Below, in pieces: positions 1 through 12,600 of a stretch of DNA of 64,000 nt. Below the pieces are notes generated by a model. That model made no database searches and was not told the DNA's origin. It was given only the letters and a program-made list of their open reading frames with translations. The stretch lies in assembly GCF_024763615.1 (NCBI RefSeq), contig NC_077224.1, positions 61,080,712-61,144,711 of the forward strand, in the 5' to 3' direction. Within the stretch, counting starts at the first letter, position 1. Every line of letters begins with the position of its first letter. The DNA is from Phlebotomus papatasi (lineage: Eukaryota > Arthropoda > Insecta > Diptera > Psychodidae). Made by a program: the position numbers and the translations under genes.

Positions 1-1192
1 TCAATTCTCCTTCGTTCGAATTTCATCCAAAGACCTTCACTACACTTGATTTCACGTGGCATAGATTTGAAAATGCTTTACTCAATTAACCTATAAATTC
101 TTTTTAGAGATCAAAGTCGCTCATATCTTAGACTTCAGGTTCAAGTTATAGAGACCTAAGAGACCTTAAAAAAGATTTAACGGTTAATATTCGAAGTTAA
201 AAATAAAACTACTATGTCCTTACATCAATGTATTTTTTTTATTTTAAAAATACTGCATTGGCACACAAAAAAATTATGTATTTATTTATTTATATTGTTG
301 ATTCAATAATAAAAGAAAAATTGACATGATTGGAGGCAATTTGGTTTTTCATTATTAATTTTTTTTACTGAAGTTTACTATATTGCTGACATACCACAAA
401 ATGTTTTTTTTTGTAATTCTGAACGAAACTCAATATTAAGAAAACAATGTTTTCCATCATTTTGTTATAATACTAAAATTCACAAAAGTATTTCTTCCAA
501 TCATTTAAAAATATCAATTCATATTAATTAAAAAATAGTCAGGATGGTGAATACTATTTGTTTATAATTTTGTTTCTTTTTAAAAATTCAATACAATGTT
601 TGATTGTTTATTTTTTTTAAAGGCGTCTGCACACAGAATGATTTTGTAAAAGAATATTTTTTTATGTTAAATATTCTCTATCATTGTAAGCAAAAACTAA
701 GTTTTTCTTCTTGATTTCTTGTCATAATGAACAAAATTAGGTCAATAAATAAAAATAACAATAAATTATTCTGCTTCAAAGTGTGAGTGTGCATGGGAAT
801 CACACAAGGCTTCAGTGTTTCTCAAACCAATTATTTCAGTATTGGATGCTGACATACGTTCTATTCTCTGTTACCACGTAGTGCTGCAAAAAAATTAATT
901 TTATCATGAAATGAAGAAAATTTACAAGATAAATCTGAAAACAGAAAATAAGTAAAACATAGCAAATCGTCCGAGGCTTTGCAAGCTGTTGAACTTCCGA
1001 AAACGAGCTCTGTTTTATATTCTTTTTCGCAAGATTTGGATACATTTAAATCTAGGTCAATCTTGTAAATTTAAATTTTCATGATCATCCTATGAATGTA
1101 TGGCATATACAAACTAAGGAGTTTTCCACCGTTTTCACTCCGGAGTAGGTTGGTAACTAACACTAAGACGGTGGTGGCCGGAGAAAATTTAC
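1..1192. other. AT-rich intergenic DNA
   Basis: No gene was recognised. The stretch is very AT-rich with many poly-A/T runs and only short open frames without family signatures. Around 1118-1180 a short imperfect inverted repeat (ttttccaccgtttt against acggtggtggccggag) lies just outside the large foldback element that begins at 1197. Confidence 0.6.
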
Positions 1193-1196
1193 TAAA

Positions 1197-2748
1197 GGGC
1201 CAATCCATCTCAAGACGACCATAGGGGTACCCTTCATGGTCTTAGATGTTTTTGAATTTTACATATGTTAAAGTACACGATAAAATAATATACCCCTATT
1301 TTTTTTTCGTCCGAAAAAAAATCCTGGCCGGAGATACATGGCGTCAAAGATGGCGCCTCGCGCTTCATTCCTCAATTGCGATTTTTAGCAAATATTTTAA
1401 AATGCTCTATTTCGGGAACGGGTTGAGATTTCTTCTTACTCTTTTTTTTATTTGAAAGATAATTTTATACTCTTTAAAACGATATACTTGATTTTGCATT
1501 ATCTGCTTAAGTTTTTTTGTAACGGTATTTTAAAAAAATTTTGAAAAAAATTAAAAATTAATTTTTCTCAAAAACCCCATTCTCAAAAATTTTGATTTTT
1601 TTACTGTTGATCAGTAACATTGAGTACTACATTCCCTGAAAAGGCGAGCTTCCACTTTTGCACTTACTTTTTTTTAAAAATATTTGAAAAATTACCATAT
1701 TTTCAAAATTAAAAATAACCAGTTAAACTCAAAATTTTGAGTTCAACTTTTCAGGGAATATAGTACTCCACAATACTTATAAACAGCCAAAAAATCAAAA
1801 TTTTTCGAAATCAAGTTTTTGAAAAAAAATTTTTTTTGAGTTTTAAATAAAAATGTCTTTTATTGACAAAAATAAGCCTTTAAATCATATTAAACACATG
1901 TACTAATTATGTTTTTGTGTTTTCTTTTAGTTTTTCAAAAAAAAAATTTGGAAATTTTTTTGGATTATTTTTGAAAAAATAAAAAAAAATTTTTTTTTTG
2001 AAATTCCGTTTAAAAAAAAATCTACATATTGACACATGTGTCAAATGTATCTTAAAGTTTGATTTTGTCAATAAAAGACATTTTTATTTAAAACTCAAAA
2101 AAAATTTTTTTTTTCAAAAACTTGATTTCGAAAAATTTTGATTTTTTGGCTGTTTATAAGTATTGTGGAGTACTATATTCCCTGAAAAGTTGAACTCAAA
2201 ATTTTGAGTTTAGCTGGTTATTTTTAATTTTGAAATTATGGTAATTTTTCAAATATTTTTAAAAAAAAGTAAGTGCAAAAGTGGAAGCTCGCCTTTTCAG
2301 GGAATATAGTACTCAATGTTACTGATCAACAGTAAAAAAATCAAAATTTTTGAGAATGGGGTTTTTGAGAAAAATTAATTTTTAAATTTTTTCAAAAATT
2401 TTTTAAAATACCGTTACAAAAAAACTTAAGCAGATAATGCAAAATCAAGTATATCGTTTTAAAGAGTATAAAATTATCTTTCAAATAAAAAAAAGAGTAA
2501 GAAGAAATCTCAACCCGTTCCCGAAATAGAGCATTTTAAAATATTTGCTAAAAATCGCAATTGAGCAATGAAGCGCGAGGCGCCATCTTTGACGCCATGT
2601 ATCTCCGGCCAGGATTTTTTTTCGGACGAAAAAAAAATAGGGGTATATTATTTTATCGTGTACTTTAACATATGTAAAATTCAAAAACATCTAAGACCAT
2701 GACCCCTCGATTTGCGATTTTTTCGGTCGTTTTGAGATGGATTGGCCC
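1197..2748. mobile_element. Long-armed foldback element with TAAA target duplication
   Basis: The sequence from 1197 (GGGCCAATCCATCTCAA) to about 1900 is repeated almost exactly in reverse complement from about 2033 to 2748 (TTGAGATGGATTGGCCC), leaving a spacer of roughly 130 bp. The arms are about 700 bp, so the same 69-codon open frame appears on plus at 1246-1455 and on minus at 2481-2690 with one residue different. TAAA directly flanks both ends (1193-1196 and 2749-2752), consistent with a 4-bp target-site duplication. No transposase is visible. It is probably a non-autonomous foldback or long-TIR element. The A/T-rich arms would form a strong hairpin. Confidence 0.8.
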
Positions 2749-2752
2749 TAAA

Positions 2753-3276
2753 ATTTAATTAAAATTAGTAATTGAAATTTTTCTTTTGTTATATAAATTC
2801 TGTAATGCATTATTCCACAGAGCATTGATGATAATAAAATATCTATCTATCTATCTAAATGTGTCTATAAATCATCATAAAATCATTTCGAAATTGAAAA
2901 TGGTTCAAGAAGAGGGTATTAGCTCTAAAAATAATAAATATTACAATATCGTTATTTAGCTAAATCGAGTGAAAATTAGTCCCTTTTACCCTTAAATAAT
3001 TCAGGATTTAAATGGTGAAAAGTGTCTAAGGGGTAAATGTTCAACTGGACTAACAACAAAATATATCCGAAAATCTTGAAAAAAAAATTGATTAATTTAT
3101 GAGAAAAGCTAGAAAATCCTAATTTTTGACGGATTTTAGTGGGTTGCCAACGAACGGAGGGGGAGGGGGGAAATAAAGAGACTTTCTTACCGTTAGGATT
3201 TTATATGGGTCAGAAGACTGAAAAAGTGCGAAAAACAGTATTTTTAAAAGGGACAGATAATCCTAACCGGCTTATG
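2753..3276. other. Intergenic DNA with a retrotransposon-like tail
   Basis: No gene was found. At about 2790-2857 the sequence ends in gatgataataaaatatctatctatc, a tetranucleotide (ATCT)n tail resembling the 3' end of a non-LTR retrotransposon. The tail near 21990-22026 has a similar layout. The remainder is AT-rich. Confidence 0.4.
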
Positions 3277-5064
3277 TAGGTGAGATTCTTAACGTGAGCT
3301 AACTCGGAGTGCATGCAAATTCGATTTGATGCTGAAGTTGGGAGACGCCATTCAGTTATCTTGAATCAAATTCGTGAAATTATACAAGTTTTGTATTTGA
3401 ACCAAAATGTCAAGGATTTGGATGAACTGACAGAAAAGTGTTATATGGGTGAAATGTAGACCAGAATGTTCTCTATAATTTTCCCATAGAACATGATCTC
3501 ATCGATTAATCAGAAGCCAAGATAATCCAGGTTATTTGTTTCTTAACTCGTTTTTTCATCCAGAGTGCCCCAAGTGTTCATTTGTTGAACTTCAACTAAA
3601 TCAAAGAATTGTTGTATTTTGCGGGACTTTCCATTTAAACCCTATTTTAAGTGTCTTGGTGGAGTAGAGGCAGTCAAATTGGCATCTGAGTGATTTCAAA
3701 GCGTTATTATTGGAAAAATCAATTTTTCACACTTAAACGGCAAAATCGGAGTGATAGCGTAGTCTGAGTGGAAAATGATGTATGGACGAAATGTAGAAAC
3801 AAATGTGCTCTACAATTATGTTGAAGTAATCATCAAAATCGGTTCAGCGACAGTCGAGATAATTGAGGTTATGTGATATTGAAATTGGTTTTTCGACTGT
3901 GGCGCCCCTGGTGTTGGTCCCACGAAGTTCAAATATTCTAGAAAGTTGTAGCATTTGGTGAGATCTTTCGTTTAAGCCCTCATTCATCAAAATCGGTCAC
4001 ATGGAACCGGAGATATGATTTTTTGAATTTCGTGAACTTTGACCCCTCATATCTCCGGTTCTATTGAAACCACAGCGCACATACGCACCATTTTGGAAAA
4101 GTCCTAGACTGGACTACAACATACTAAAATTTCATTAACTTGCACAATGCCGTTTTTGAGAAAAGTGACTTTGAATTTCGATGAATTTTGACGCTATCAC
4201 AGCGCCACCTGTGGTGACTTTTTGAACTTCCATCTGAAAGTGCTCATCGAGACGAAACCAAAAAGGTAAAATTTAGGTCGCTATGTTAATTAGAACCGGA
4301 GATAGAGGCCGGTCAATGTTCGAACTTTGACCCCTTATAGCTCGGGTCAGGGGTCTTAGATCGACTTAAGGTTTTTTTTTGTTTGATAGGTATAATCAAC
4401 GGCTACAACATACTAAATTTTCAGCCCGATGCACAATGGAATTTTTGAGTTATTTAACTTTTAAGATTTAAAAATTTTCTTTTTAAAAAAAGCGCCCCTA
4501 GCGGTGGTTTTATGAACTTGCGATGTTAGAAGGGGAAGTGGCATTTCACGAGAGCTTTCCAAAAAGCCCTCATTTTTTAAATTCTGACAATTAGAACCGG
4601 AGTTATGGCCATTTTAAGAAATTTTTTTTGGACCCTTATAGCTCGGGTCAGGGGGGTCGGGGGACCTTAAGTTTGGTATTGATGGAAAGCTCTAAGGCCC
4701 AGCTATAACATACTAAAATTTGAGTCCGCTGAATGCCATAGGAGCGGAGCTATTGAGAAAACAAAAAAAGGGGGGTCTTCAAAATGGCGGAAGGAGGGGT
4801 GGGGGGTGGGGGGTCTATGCACCAAGTTGCAATTTTCACCCGATATATAACCTTTGCCAAAAACCGCAAGTCGATATCTTTTTTAGTTTAGGAGCTATTA
4901 AGCTCCAAAGAGCGGCCGGCCGGCCGGCCGGGAACGTAACTTAGCCACATATATATTCGGAATCAGGAAGTGGCGAAACACATTTTGGCCAAATTTGAGG
5001 TCGATCGGACGACATGAAATTTTGTTAGGATTATAGTAGGTGAGATTGTTAAGAATCTTACCTA
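3277..5064 (+). mobile_element. TIR element (TAGGTGAGATTCTTAA family), copy 1
   Basis: The left end TAGGTGAGATTCTTAACG and the right end GTTAAGAATCTTACCTA form short terminal inverted repeats. A second copy lies in opposite orientation at 19865-21254, and both copies share end sequences and interior blocks: the gcatgcaaattcgattt block inside one end, and the cggccgg cluster followed by the gtgtttcgccacttcctgatt block near the other. The interior holds repeated phrases of the type 'gaaccggagatatg' and 'gcgccnctngtggtg...gaacttc', suggesting internal duplication. No transposase was recognised, so this looks non-autonomous. Confidence 0.7.
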
Positions 5065-5984
5065 ATAGGACTATTACCGTTACTTTCCCGATCGATCGCC
5101 GACTATGACCGATGCAGTTGGGTTCAGAATTACAAGATCTTTCAAAAAAGTCCAAATTTAATAAAATCCGTTGAAAATTAAGCCCTCCAGGGTGGTTGAC
5201 TTTTGGCCTTCAATAGTTAAAGATGGCGTTTCCGATGAAAGGTGTCAAAGGACGAAATGTTCTGCTGAACTACCTCCGAAACATATCCAAAAATGAACGA
5301 AATTGCCAAACGGTAGCTAAAGGCCAAACGGTTAGAGATAGAGACTTGGAATCTTAGGAAACACCCCCATAAGTCGACCCAAGGATCGTTAAAATGCCCC
5401 TCATTTCCCCCAGCCCCCCCACGCCTCCCCTTCAATTTTTGATCGTTTTTTTTAATTTTCAGATATGTTTTAGAGATTCGCCGGGCGGACATTTCGTCCT
5501 TATACGAGAATACCGTTGAATCATTCCTAATAATGGCTTTTCAAGGTCAAAAGTTGAAAAGGTTTTATAGAGCGTATGTCTCATCCGAATGGTATTATGT
5601 TTGGGCTCATTGGAAAGGTATTGGAATTTCCGATAAAACTATTTCCAATCGGTTCTGAACCGATGATGAACTGGATATCTATTTATTATCTGAAGTTCAG
5701 TTACATTACTCTTAAGGTATTTTAGACACTGTTTTGAGTGTTTCATAAATTTGATCAAATACTTTTGCGACATAATATCGAAGTCACGAATTTCATCACT
5801 TCGCAAAGCCTGAGACGTTTTATCGCCTCTTTTCCCCAAAAGAGTTTTATAAAAAAAAAACGTTAAATTTCTTCACAATTTTTTGCTTCATGTATTTATT
5901 CCATTGACCCAATTTCACATGTACCCGAACTCCATAATCCTTTTAATTTACTTTTTTTTGAACGACTTCTATGATAGAGTTTAA
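5065..5984. other. Intergenic DNA, no gene recognised
   Basis: Only short open frames without recognisable motifs occur. A C-rich patch (about 5395-5430) stands out in otherwise AT-rich DNA. The stretch grades into the 44-bp satellite after about 5985. Confidence 0.4.
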
Positions 5985-6497
5985 AACACACACAGCGAGA
6001 ACGCAAAACGATCCCTAAGATCATGTGTTGAACACACACAGCGCAAGCATAAAACGCTTCATAAAATCGTGAGAAAAAACATGTCCCGAGCAAGCATAAA
6101 ACGGTTAAGAATGCGCTTAAAATACGCACAGCTCAATCACAACACGGTTAAGACTGCGCCTAACAATACGCACAGACCAATCATAAAACGGTTAAGAACG
6201 CGCTTAAAAATACGCACAGCTCAATCATAAAACGGTTAAGAACGCGCTTAAAAACACGTACAGCTCAAACATAAAACGAATAAGAATGCGCTTAAACATA
6301 CGCACAGCTCAATCATAAAACGGTTAAGAACGCGCTTAAAAACACGCACAACTCAAACATAAAACGGTTAAGAATACGCTTAAAAATACGCACAGCTCAA
6401 TCATAAAACGGTTAAGAACGCGCTTAAAAATACGCACAGCTCAAACATAAAACGGTTAAGAATGCGCCTAACAATACGCACAGATCAATAATAAAAC

Positions 6498-6761
6498 CAG
6501 GGGCATGACATTTCCTATGTTTCCCATATGTTTCTAGCGAGCCGAAAAAACTCTTGGGTTTATTAGCTGTTTTCTGTCAGTGTAGAATGAATTAACAAAA
6601 AATATAAATACAAAATAAAAGCCAATTTAATACTGAATGGGCAACCGAAAGCTAGAAATTGGCAACCTACGTAGTTTTGGAGATATCATGTGAAATGTGT
6701 ACGAAAACACCAAAAACTTTCGTAATCGGTCGTATTGTTCAGAGCTAATGTCACCCCCTTG
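6498..6761. mobile_element. hAT-like MITE inserted in the satellite
   Basis: This 264-bp non-satellite insert has imperfect terminal inverted repeats CAGGGGCATGACATTTCC and, at the right end in reverse complement, CAAGGGGGTGACATTAGC. The 8 bp AATAAAAC flank it directly on both sides (6490-6497 and 6762-6769). An 8-bp duplication plus CAGGGG-type ends are hallmarks of the hAT superfamily. It has no coding capacity. Confidence 0.85.
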
Positions 6762-9628
6762 AATAAAACGGTTAAGAATACGCTTAAAAATACGCACAGA
6801 TCAATAATAAAACGGATAAGAATATGCTTAAAAATACGCACAGCTCAATCATAAAACGGTTAAAAACGCGCTTAAAAATACGCATAGCTCAATCATAAAA
6901 CGGTTAAGATTGCGCTTAAAAATTCACATGGTTTAATCATACAACGGTTAAGAATACGCCTAAAAATACGCACAGCTCAATCATAAAATGGTAAAGATTT
7001 TGCTTAAAAATTTTCACAGCTTAATCATAAAACGATTAATATTGTGCTTAAAAATTCTCAAAGCTCTATCATAAAACGATTAAGAATGCGCTTAAAAATA
7101 CGCACATCTCAATCATAAAACGGATAAGAATGCGCTTAAAAATACGCACAGCTCAATCATAAAACGGTTAAGAACGCGCTTAAAAATACGCACAGCTCAA
7201 ACATAAAATGGATAAGAATGCGCCTAACAATACGCACAGATCAATAATAAAACGGTTAATAATGCACTTAAAAATACGCATAGATTAATCATAAAACAGT
7301 TAAGATTGTGCTTAAAAATTCACATGGCTCAATCATAAAATGGTTAAGATTGTGCTTAAAATTCGCACAGCTTAATCATGAAACAATTAAGATTGCGCTT
7401 AAAAATTCACACAGCTCAATCATAAAATGGTTAAGATTGTGATTAAAAATTTTCACAGCCTAATCATAAAACGATTATGATTTGTTTAAAAATCCTCACA
7501 GCTTAATCATAAAACGGTTAAGATTGTGCTTAAAATTCACATCTTAATCATAAAACGGTTAAGAATACGCTACGCACAGCCCAATCATAAAGATTGTGCT
7601 TAAACATTTTCACAGCTTAGTCATAAGATGTGATTGTGCTTAAAAATTCTCACAGCTTAATCACGATTAAGATTGTGCTTAAAATTCTCACAGCTTAATC
7701 ATGAAACGATTAAGATTGCGCTTAAAAAACACAGCTCAATCATAAAATGGTTAAGAATGATTTTGCCTAATCATGATTATGATTGTGTTTATAAATCCTC
7801 ACAGCTTAATCATAAAACGGTTAAGATTGTGCTTAAAATTCACATGGCTTAATCATAAAACGGTTAAGAATACGCTTAAAAATACGCACAGCCCAATCAT
7901 AAAACGGTCAAGAATGCGCTTAGATATACGCACAGCTCGATCATAACACGGTTAAGAATGCGCTTGAAAATACGCACAGCTCAATCATAAAACTGTTAAG
8001 TATACGCTTAAAAATAAGCACAGCTCAAACATAAAACGGTTAAGAACGCGCTTAACCGTTTTATTATTGATCTGTGCGTATTGTTAGGCGCATTCTTATC
8101 CGTTTTATGTTTGAGATGTGCGTATTTTTAAGCGCGTTCTTAACCGTTTTATGATTGAGCTGTGCGTATTTTTAAGCGTATTCTTAACCGTTTTATGATT
8201 GAGATGTGCGTATTTTTAAGCTCATTCTTAACCGTGTTATGATCGAGCTGTGCGTATTTTTAACCGCATTCTTAATCGTTTTTGATTAAGCTGTGCGAAT
8301 TTTTAAGCACAATCTTAATCGTTTTGTGATTAAGCTGTGAGAATTTTTAAGCACAATCTTAATCGTTTTATGATTAAGCTGTGCGAATTTTTAAGCACAA
8401 TCTTAATCGTTTTATGATTAAGCTGTGAGAATTTTTAAGCACAATCTTAATCATCTTATGACTAAGCTGTGAAAATGTTTAAGCACAATCTTTACCATTT
8501 TATGATTGGGTTGTGCGTATTTTTAAGCGTATTCTTAACCGTTTTATGATTAAGCCGTGTGAATTTTAAGCACAATCTTAACCGTTTTATGATTAAGCTG
8601 TGAGGATTTTTAAACACAATCATAATCGTTTTATGATTAGGCTGTGAAAATTTTTAATCACAATCTTAACCATTTTATGATTGAGCTGTGTGAATTTTTA
8701 AGCACAATCTTAATCGTTTTATGATTGATCTGTGAGAATTTTTAAACACAATCTTAATCATCTTATGACTAAGCTGTGAAAATGTTTAAGCACAATCTTT
8801 ACCATTTTATGATTGGGTTGTGCGTATTTTTAAGCGTATTCTTAACCGTTTTATGATTAAGCCATGTGAATTTTAAGCACAATCTTAACCGTTTTATGAT
8901 TAAGCTGTGAGGATTTTTAAACACAATCATAATCGTTTTATGATTAGGCTGTGAAAATTTTTAATCACAATCTTAACCATTTTATGACTAAGCTATGCGA
9001 ATTTTTAAGCACAATCTTAATCGTTTTATGACTAAGCTATGCGAATTTTTAAGCACAATATTAATCGTTTTATGATTAAGCTATGCGAATTTTTAAGCAC
9101 AATCTTAATCGTTTGATGATTAAGGTATGCAAATTTTTAAGCACAATCTTAATCATTTTATGATTGAGCTGTGTGAATTTTTAAGCGCAATCTTAACCAT
9201 TTTATTATTGAGCTGTGTGAATTTTTTAGCGCCATTTTAACCATTTTATGATTGAGATGTGTGAATTTTTAAGCGAAATCTTAATCGTTTTATGAGTGAG
9301 ATGTGTGAATTTTTAAGCACAATCTTAATCGTTTGATGATTAAGTTATGTGAATTTTTAAGCACAATCTTAATCGTTTTATGATTAAGCTATGCGTATTT
9401 TTAAGCGCATTCTAATCCGTTTTATGATTCAGCTATGTGAATTTTTAAGCCCAATCGTAACCATTTTATGATTGAGCTGTGTGAATTTTTTAGCGCAATT
9501 TTAACCATTTTGTGATTAAGCTATAAGAATTTGTAAGCTCAATCTTAATCGTGTTATGATTGAGCTGTGCGAAATTTTAAGCGCAGTCTTAACCGCTTTA
9601 TGACTGAGCTGTGAAAATTTTTGAGCAA

Positions 9629-9828
9629 AGGGGGAGGTGGGGGTACTTTGAGCTGGGGCTACATTGTTGTACGATTTTTTCGCATATATCTAATGAAAAC
9701 TGGGTTTTAGCATTATGTAATGTGGATAGACAAAACAATTGTGGATCTATAAAATAATTGTATAGACCAGCTTGAAAAAGCCGTATAACAATCTAGCTTA
9801 ACAGCTCAAAGTAGCCCCACCTCCCCCT
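9629..9828. mobile_element. 200-bp MITE inside the satellite
   Basis: The ends AGGGGGAGGTGGGG...ACTTTGAGCTG and CAGCTCAAAGTAGCCCCACC...CCCT are inverted repeats of about 27 bp. Satellite monomers resume immediately to the right. A diverged relative occurs at 13431-13617. No clear target duplication longer than AA was seen. Confidence 0.75.
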
Positions 9829-10044
9829 AATCTTAATTGATTTATTAATAAAGCGTAACAATTTTTTAACGCAACCTTTACCGTTTGATAATTCAGCTGT
9901 GAAAATTTTCATGCGCAATTTTAATCGTTCATCATGTTATGTTTAATGTGCGCGTGGTTTCAGCACAATCTTAATCAAAATTTATGAAAAATAAAAAAAA
10001 AATAAAAAACGACATTTCCAAACGTAAGTACTACATGTATTATG

Positions 10045-10262
10045 TTTAATACACACTTATAAGTTAAGCCGAATGACCGCTTAACGTAAGTAAAATCAAA
10101 GTAATGATAAGATTACATTACCAACAGTTTCTGACTACTCCATCTCTCGACTTAAGCCGAGAAACGGCTTTGGTAATAGGAAACAGATGGAAATTTAGTC
10201 AAATTAGTATTTTGGTTATAATTACGTTAAGCCAACCTTCGGTTTAAAACATAAGTGTGTTT
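10045..10262. mobile_element. Small inverted-repeat element
   Basis: The left end aatacacacttataagttaagccgaa and the right end ttcggtttaaaacataagtgtgttta are imperfect inverted repeats about 218 bp apart. A central hairpin (cttaagccgagaaacggctttgg) is also present. The size and structure resemble a MITE. Confidence 0.5.
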
Positions 10263-10701
10263 AGGGCATTACATTCTGAACTTATAATTTTGGCTTTACC
10301 TGGATTTTAAAAATATTGCTAACTTTTTATGTTAAGTAGAAAATTGCAAGCTGTTTTGTTCAATGCTACAGATCAACAGGGCAATATAATCAAAATTTTG
10401 AATTAGAGATTTTCAGACTTTTTTTAGAAAAAATCATTAAGTATATAACGAAAAAAAATTGAGACAACTAGAACAGTAGTAAATATGGGATAATTGTAAA
10501 TATTGATTTTGATGACTTCACTACATGGACTTATGTCGACCATTTGTGCAATGAACAAAGATTCCTATAATGTTTATGAATTCATCTTGGTCTCGTCCTG
10601 TGAAGCCTAATATCTAATGATCAAATTAAGAAAAATTCTGTGTTTGCAACGACTCCATAATTACTACTGTTCGTCTTCCCTCCACTTTAAAATTTAATAT
10701 A

Positions 10702-10916
10702 GGGGAGACTGGGACAAAATTAGTTATGGATGGTATTAGATATTGAGATGTTATAGTTTACTTTACAGAGAATATTGAGAAAATCATAATTTTATCGAAG
10801 TTAAATACCTTCCTTCCTATTTTTTAAAATATTTATAAACTTGATACTAACATTACTTTGTGAATGACACGTAATGAAAAAGTTCATTTGCTGTCTGATT
10901 TTGCTCCAGTCTCCCC
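10702..10916. mobile_element. TA-flanked MITE (GGGGAGACTGGG family)
   Basis: The element is bounded by TA (10700-10701 and 10917-10918). Its ends are GGGGAGACTGGGACAAAAT and ATTTTGCTCCAGTCTCCCC in inverted orientation. The same termini bound a 1.54 kb element at 33637-35180. A TA duplication suggests a Tc1/mariner-type origin. The interior is AT-rich and non-coding. Confidence 0.75.
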
Positions 10917-10918
10917 TA

Positions 10919-12100
10919 TCGTCTCTTGCGGAAGATATGTATAGTAAAATACGTCGAAAAGGAAAAATATATTTTTTTATACAATATTCTGTCAAAAATT
11001 CAAATTTTATTTTAAAAAAGATCTACCGTTCAAGTACGAGTTTAACTCATCAGCTAACAGGAAATATATAGTTTTGAGATTTGGTATGAATTATACTCTG
11101 AGAAATCTTGTCCACGGAAAAGTATATTAAATGGTAAAAATAGAGTTTGAGGCCTAAGACTTGGGCAGAGGGGTGGGGGTGAGTGGCGAAACAAAAAAAT
11201 AATAATTTTTAAAATGCGTATAATTTGTAAAGAAAATCATTAAATAGGAAGGTGTTTACCACGAATAAATGGTGGCTTCTTTATAATGTGCCTCTTACCG
11301 CAAAATATAACACTGCTAATCTATCCTTGACTATTTCTACCCCAGCATCCTCTATTTCCCATATATTTCATAGCTTTGTTTCAAGAAAATGATCATCTGA
11401 ATCCCTTTCTAAATACAAATTTAATTATTCCTTGCCCTAACATAAAGGAATTTGTATTTTGTGTTCTTTGTTTTTTAAAATTCCTGATTTAATGATTTTC
11501 TTACTTAAATAAATTAACTTACCATTGAACTGAATTCGATGTTCATATATCTCATACTGCTACATTTATGTTGGAAAGAAAGATTAAAAAAAAAATCCAG
11601 AGAATTCAGATTCCCATCTTCCATCAGGAACACTTATGTTAGTGCCGGAATAGACAGTACTGTGAATAAATGAAAATATTTATTAATATCTTTGCTTAAA
11701 ACGAAAAATGTCTTAGAATAACTATTACCTGCTTAAATGAAGTCCAGAAAAGATAATTCATCATACAATGTAAATTTTCACACGTTATTGACCACGAGAA
11801 GAGTCAGGATGAGACGCCAAAATATCAGAACCATCAAACAGTGTCTCAAAAGCCCCATGGAACGCGTGAGTGGTCAGAGAAGTGTTCCTAAGAGTGGGAA
11901 ATGCCGTGCATTAGCATCCGAAGCCACTTCCGGAACTTAGAGCATGAGACTGATTTAATGCCAGATCAAGACATTTTACCAGGAAAAGCTTACCAGGCTT
12001 AATAATCTGTTCAGACATCCTGTGTAGTTGTTGTATCGGGATCCCCGAACACTAGGAAATAACCGGAAGATGATACGAACATCTGATGTCAACTGATAGG
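10919..12100. other. AT-rich intergenic DNA before the gap
   Basis: No gene was recognised. Short open frames lack motifs and codon structure. The stretch ends at the run of N. Confidence 0.4.
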
Positions 12101-12600
12101 NNNNNNNNNNNNNNNNNNNNNNNNNNNNNNNNNNNNNNNNNNNNNNNNNNNNNNNNNNNNNNNNNNNNNNNNNNNNNNNNNNNNNNNNNNNNNNNNNNNN
12201 NNNNNNNNNNNNNNNNNNNNNNNNNNNNNNNNNNNNNNNNNNNNNNNNNNNNNNNNNNNNNNNNNNNNNNNNNNNNNNNNNNNNNNNNNNNNNNNNNNNN
12301 NNNNNNNNNNNNNNNNNNNNNNNNNNNNNNNNNNNNNNNNNNNNNNNNNNNNNNNNNNNNNNNNNNNNNNNNNNNNNNNNNNNNNNNNNNNNNNNNNNNN
12401 NNNNNNNNNNNNNNNNNNNNNNNNNNNNNNNNNNNNNNNNNNNNNNNNNNNNNNNNNNNNNNNNNNNNNNNNNNNNNNNNNNNNNNNNNNNNNNNNNNNN
12501 NNNNNNNNNNNNNNNNNNNNNNNNNNNNNNNNNNNNNNNNNNNNNNNNNNNNNNNNNNNNNNNNNNNNNNNNNNNNNNNNNNNNNNNNNNNNNNNNNNNN
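12101..12600. other. Assembly gap (500 N)
   Basis: Exactly 500 consecutive N. The round number suggests a scaffold gap whose true size may differ. Apparent open frames spanning it are meaningless. Confidence 0.99.

Larger units (their letters stand above)
5985..9975. repeat. 44-bp satellite array with an orientation switch
   Basis: Tandem monomers of about 44 bp follow the pattern CGGTTAAGAACGCGCTTAAA / AATACGCACAGCTCAATCAT / AAAA. They are fairly homogeneous at 6050-6480 and more degenerate elsewhere. From about 5985 to 8055 they run on the plus strand. After the junction ggttaagaacgcgcttaacc near 8035-8060 every monomer is in reverse complement (tgattgagctgtgcgtatttttaagcg) up to about 9975. 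The array is interrupted by two short transposon insertions, at 6498-6761 and 9629-9828. Reverse-oriented monomers resume after the second (9830-9975), so the array pre-dates it. No coding function is apparent. Confidence 0.9.

Noticed and set aside
1246..2690. Identical 69-codon frames on opposite strands
   Set aside because: They are the two arms of the foldback element. No start context, domain or conservation argument supports a protein.
5985..9975. CRISPR-like regular repeats
   Set aside because: The monomers are contiguous and degenerate without unique spacers, and the genome is a eukaryote's. It is a satellite.
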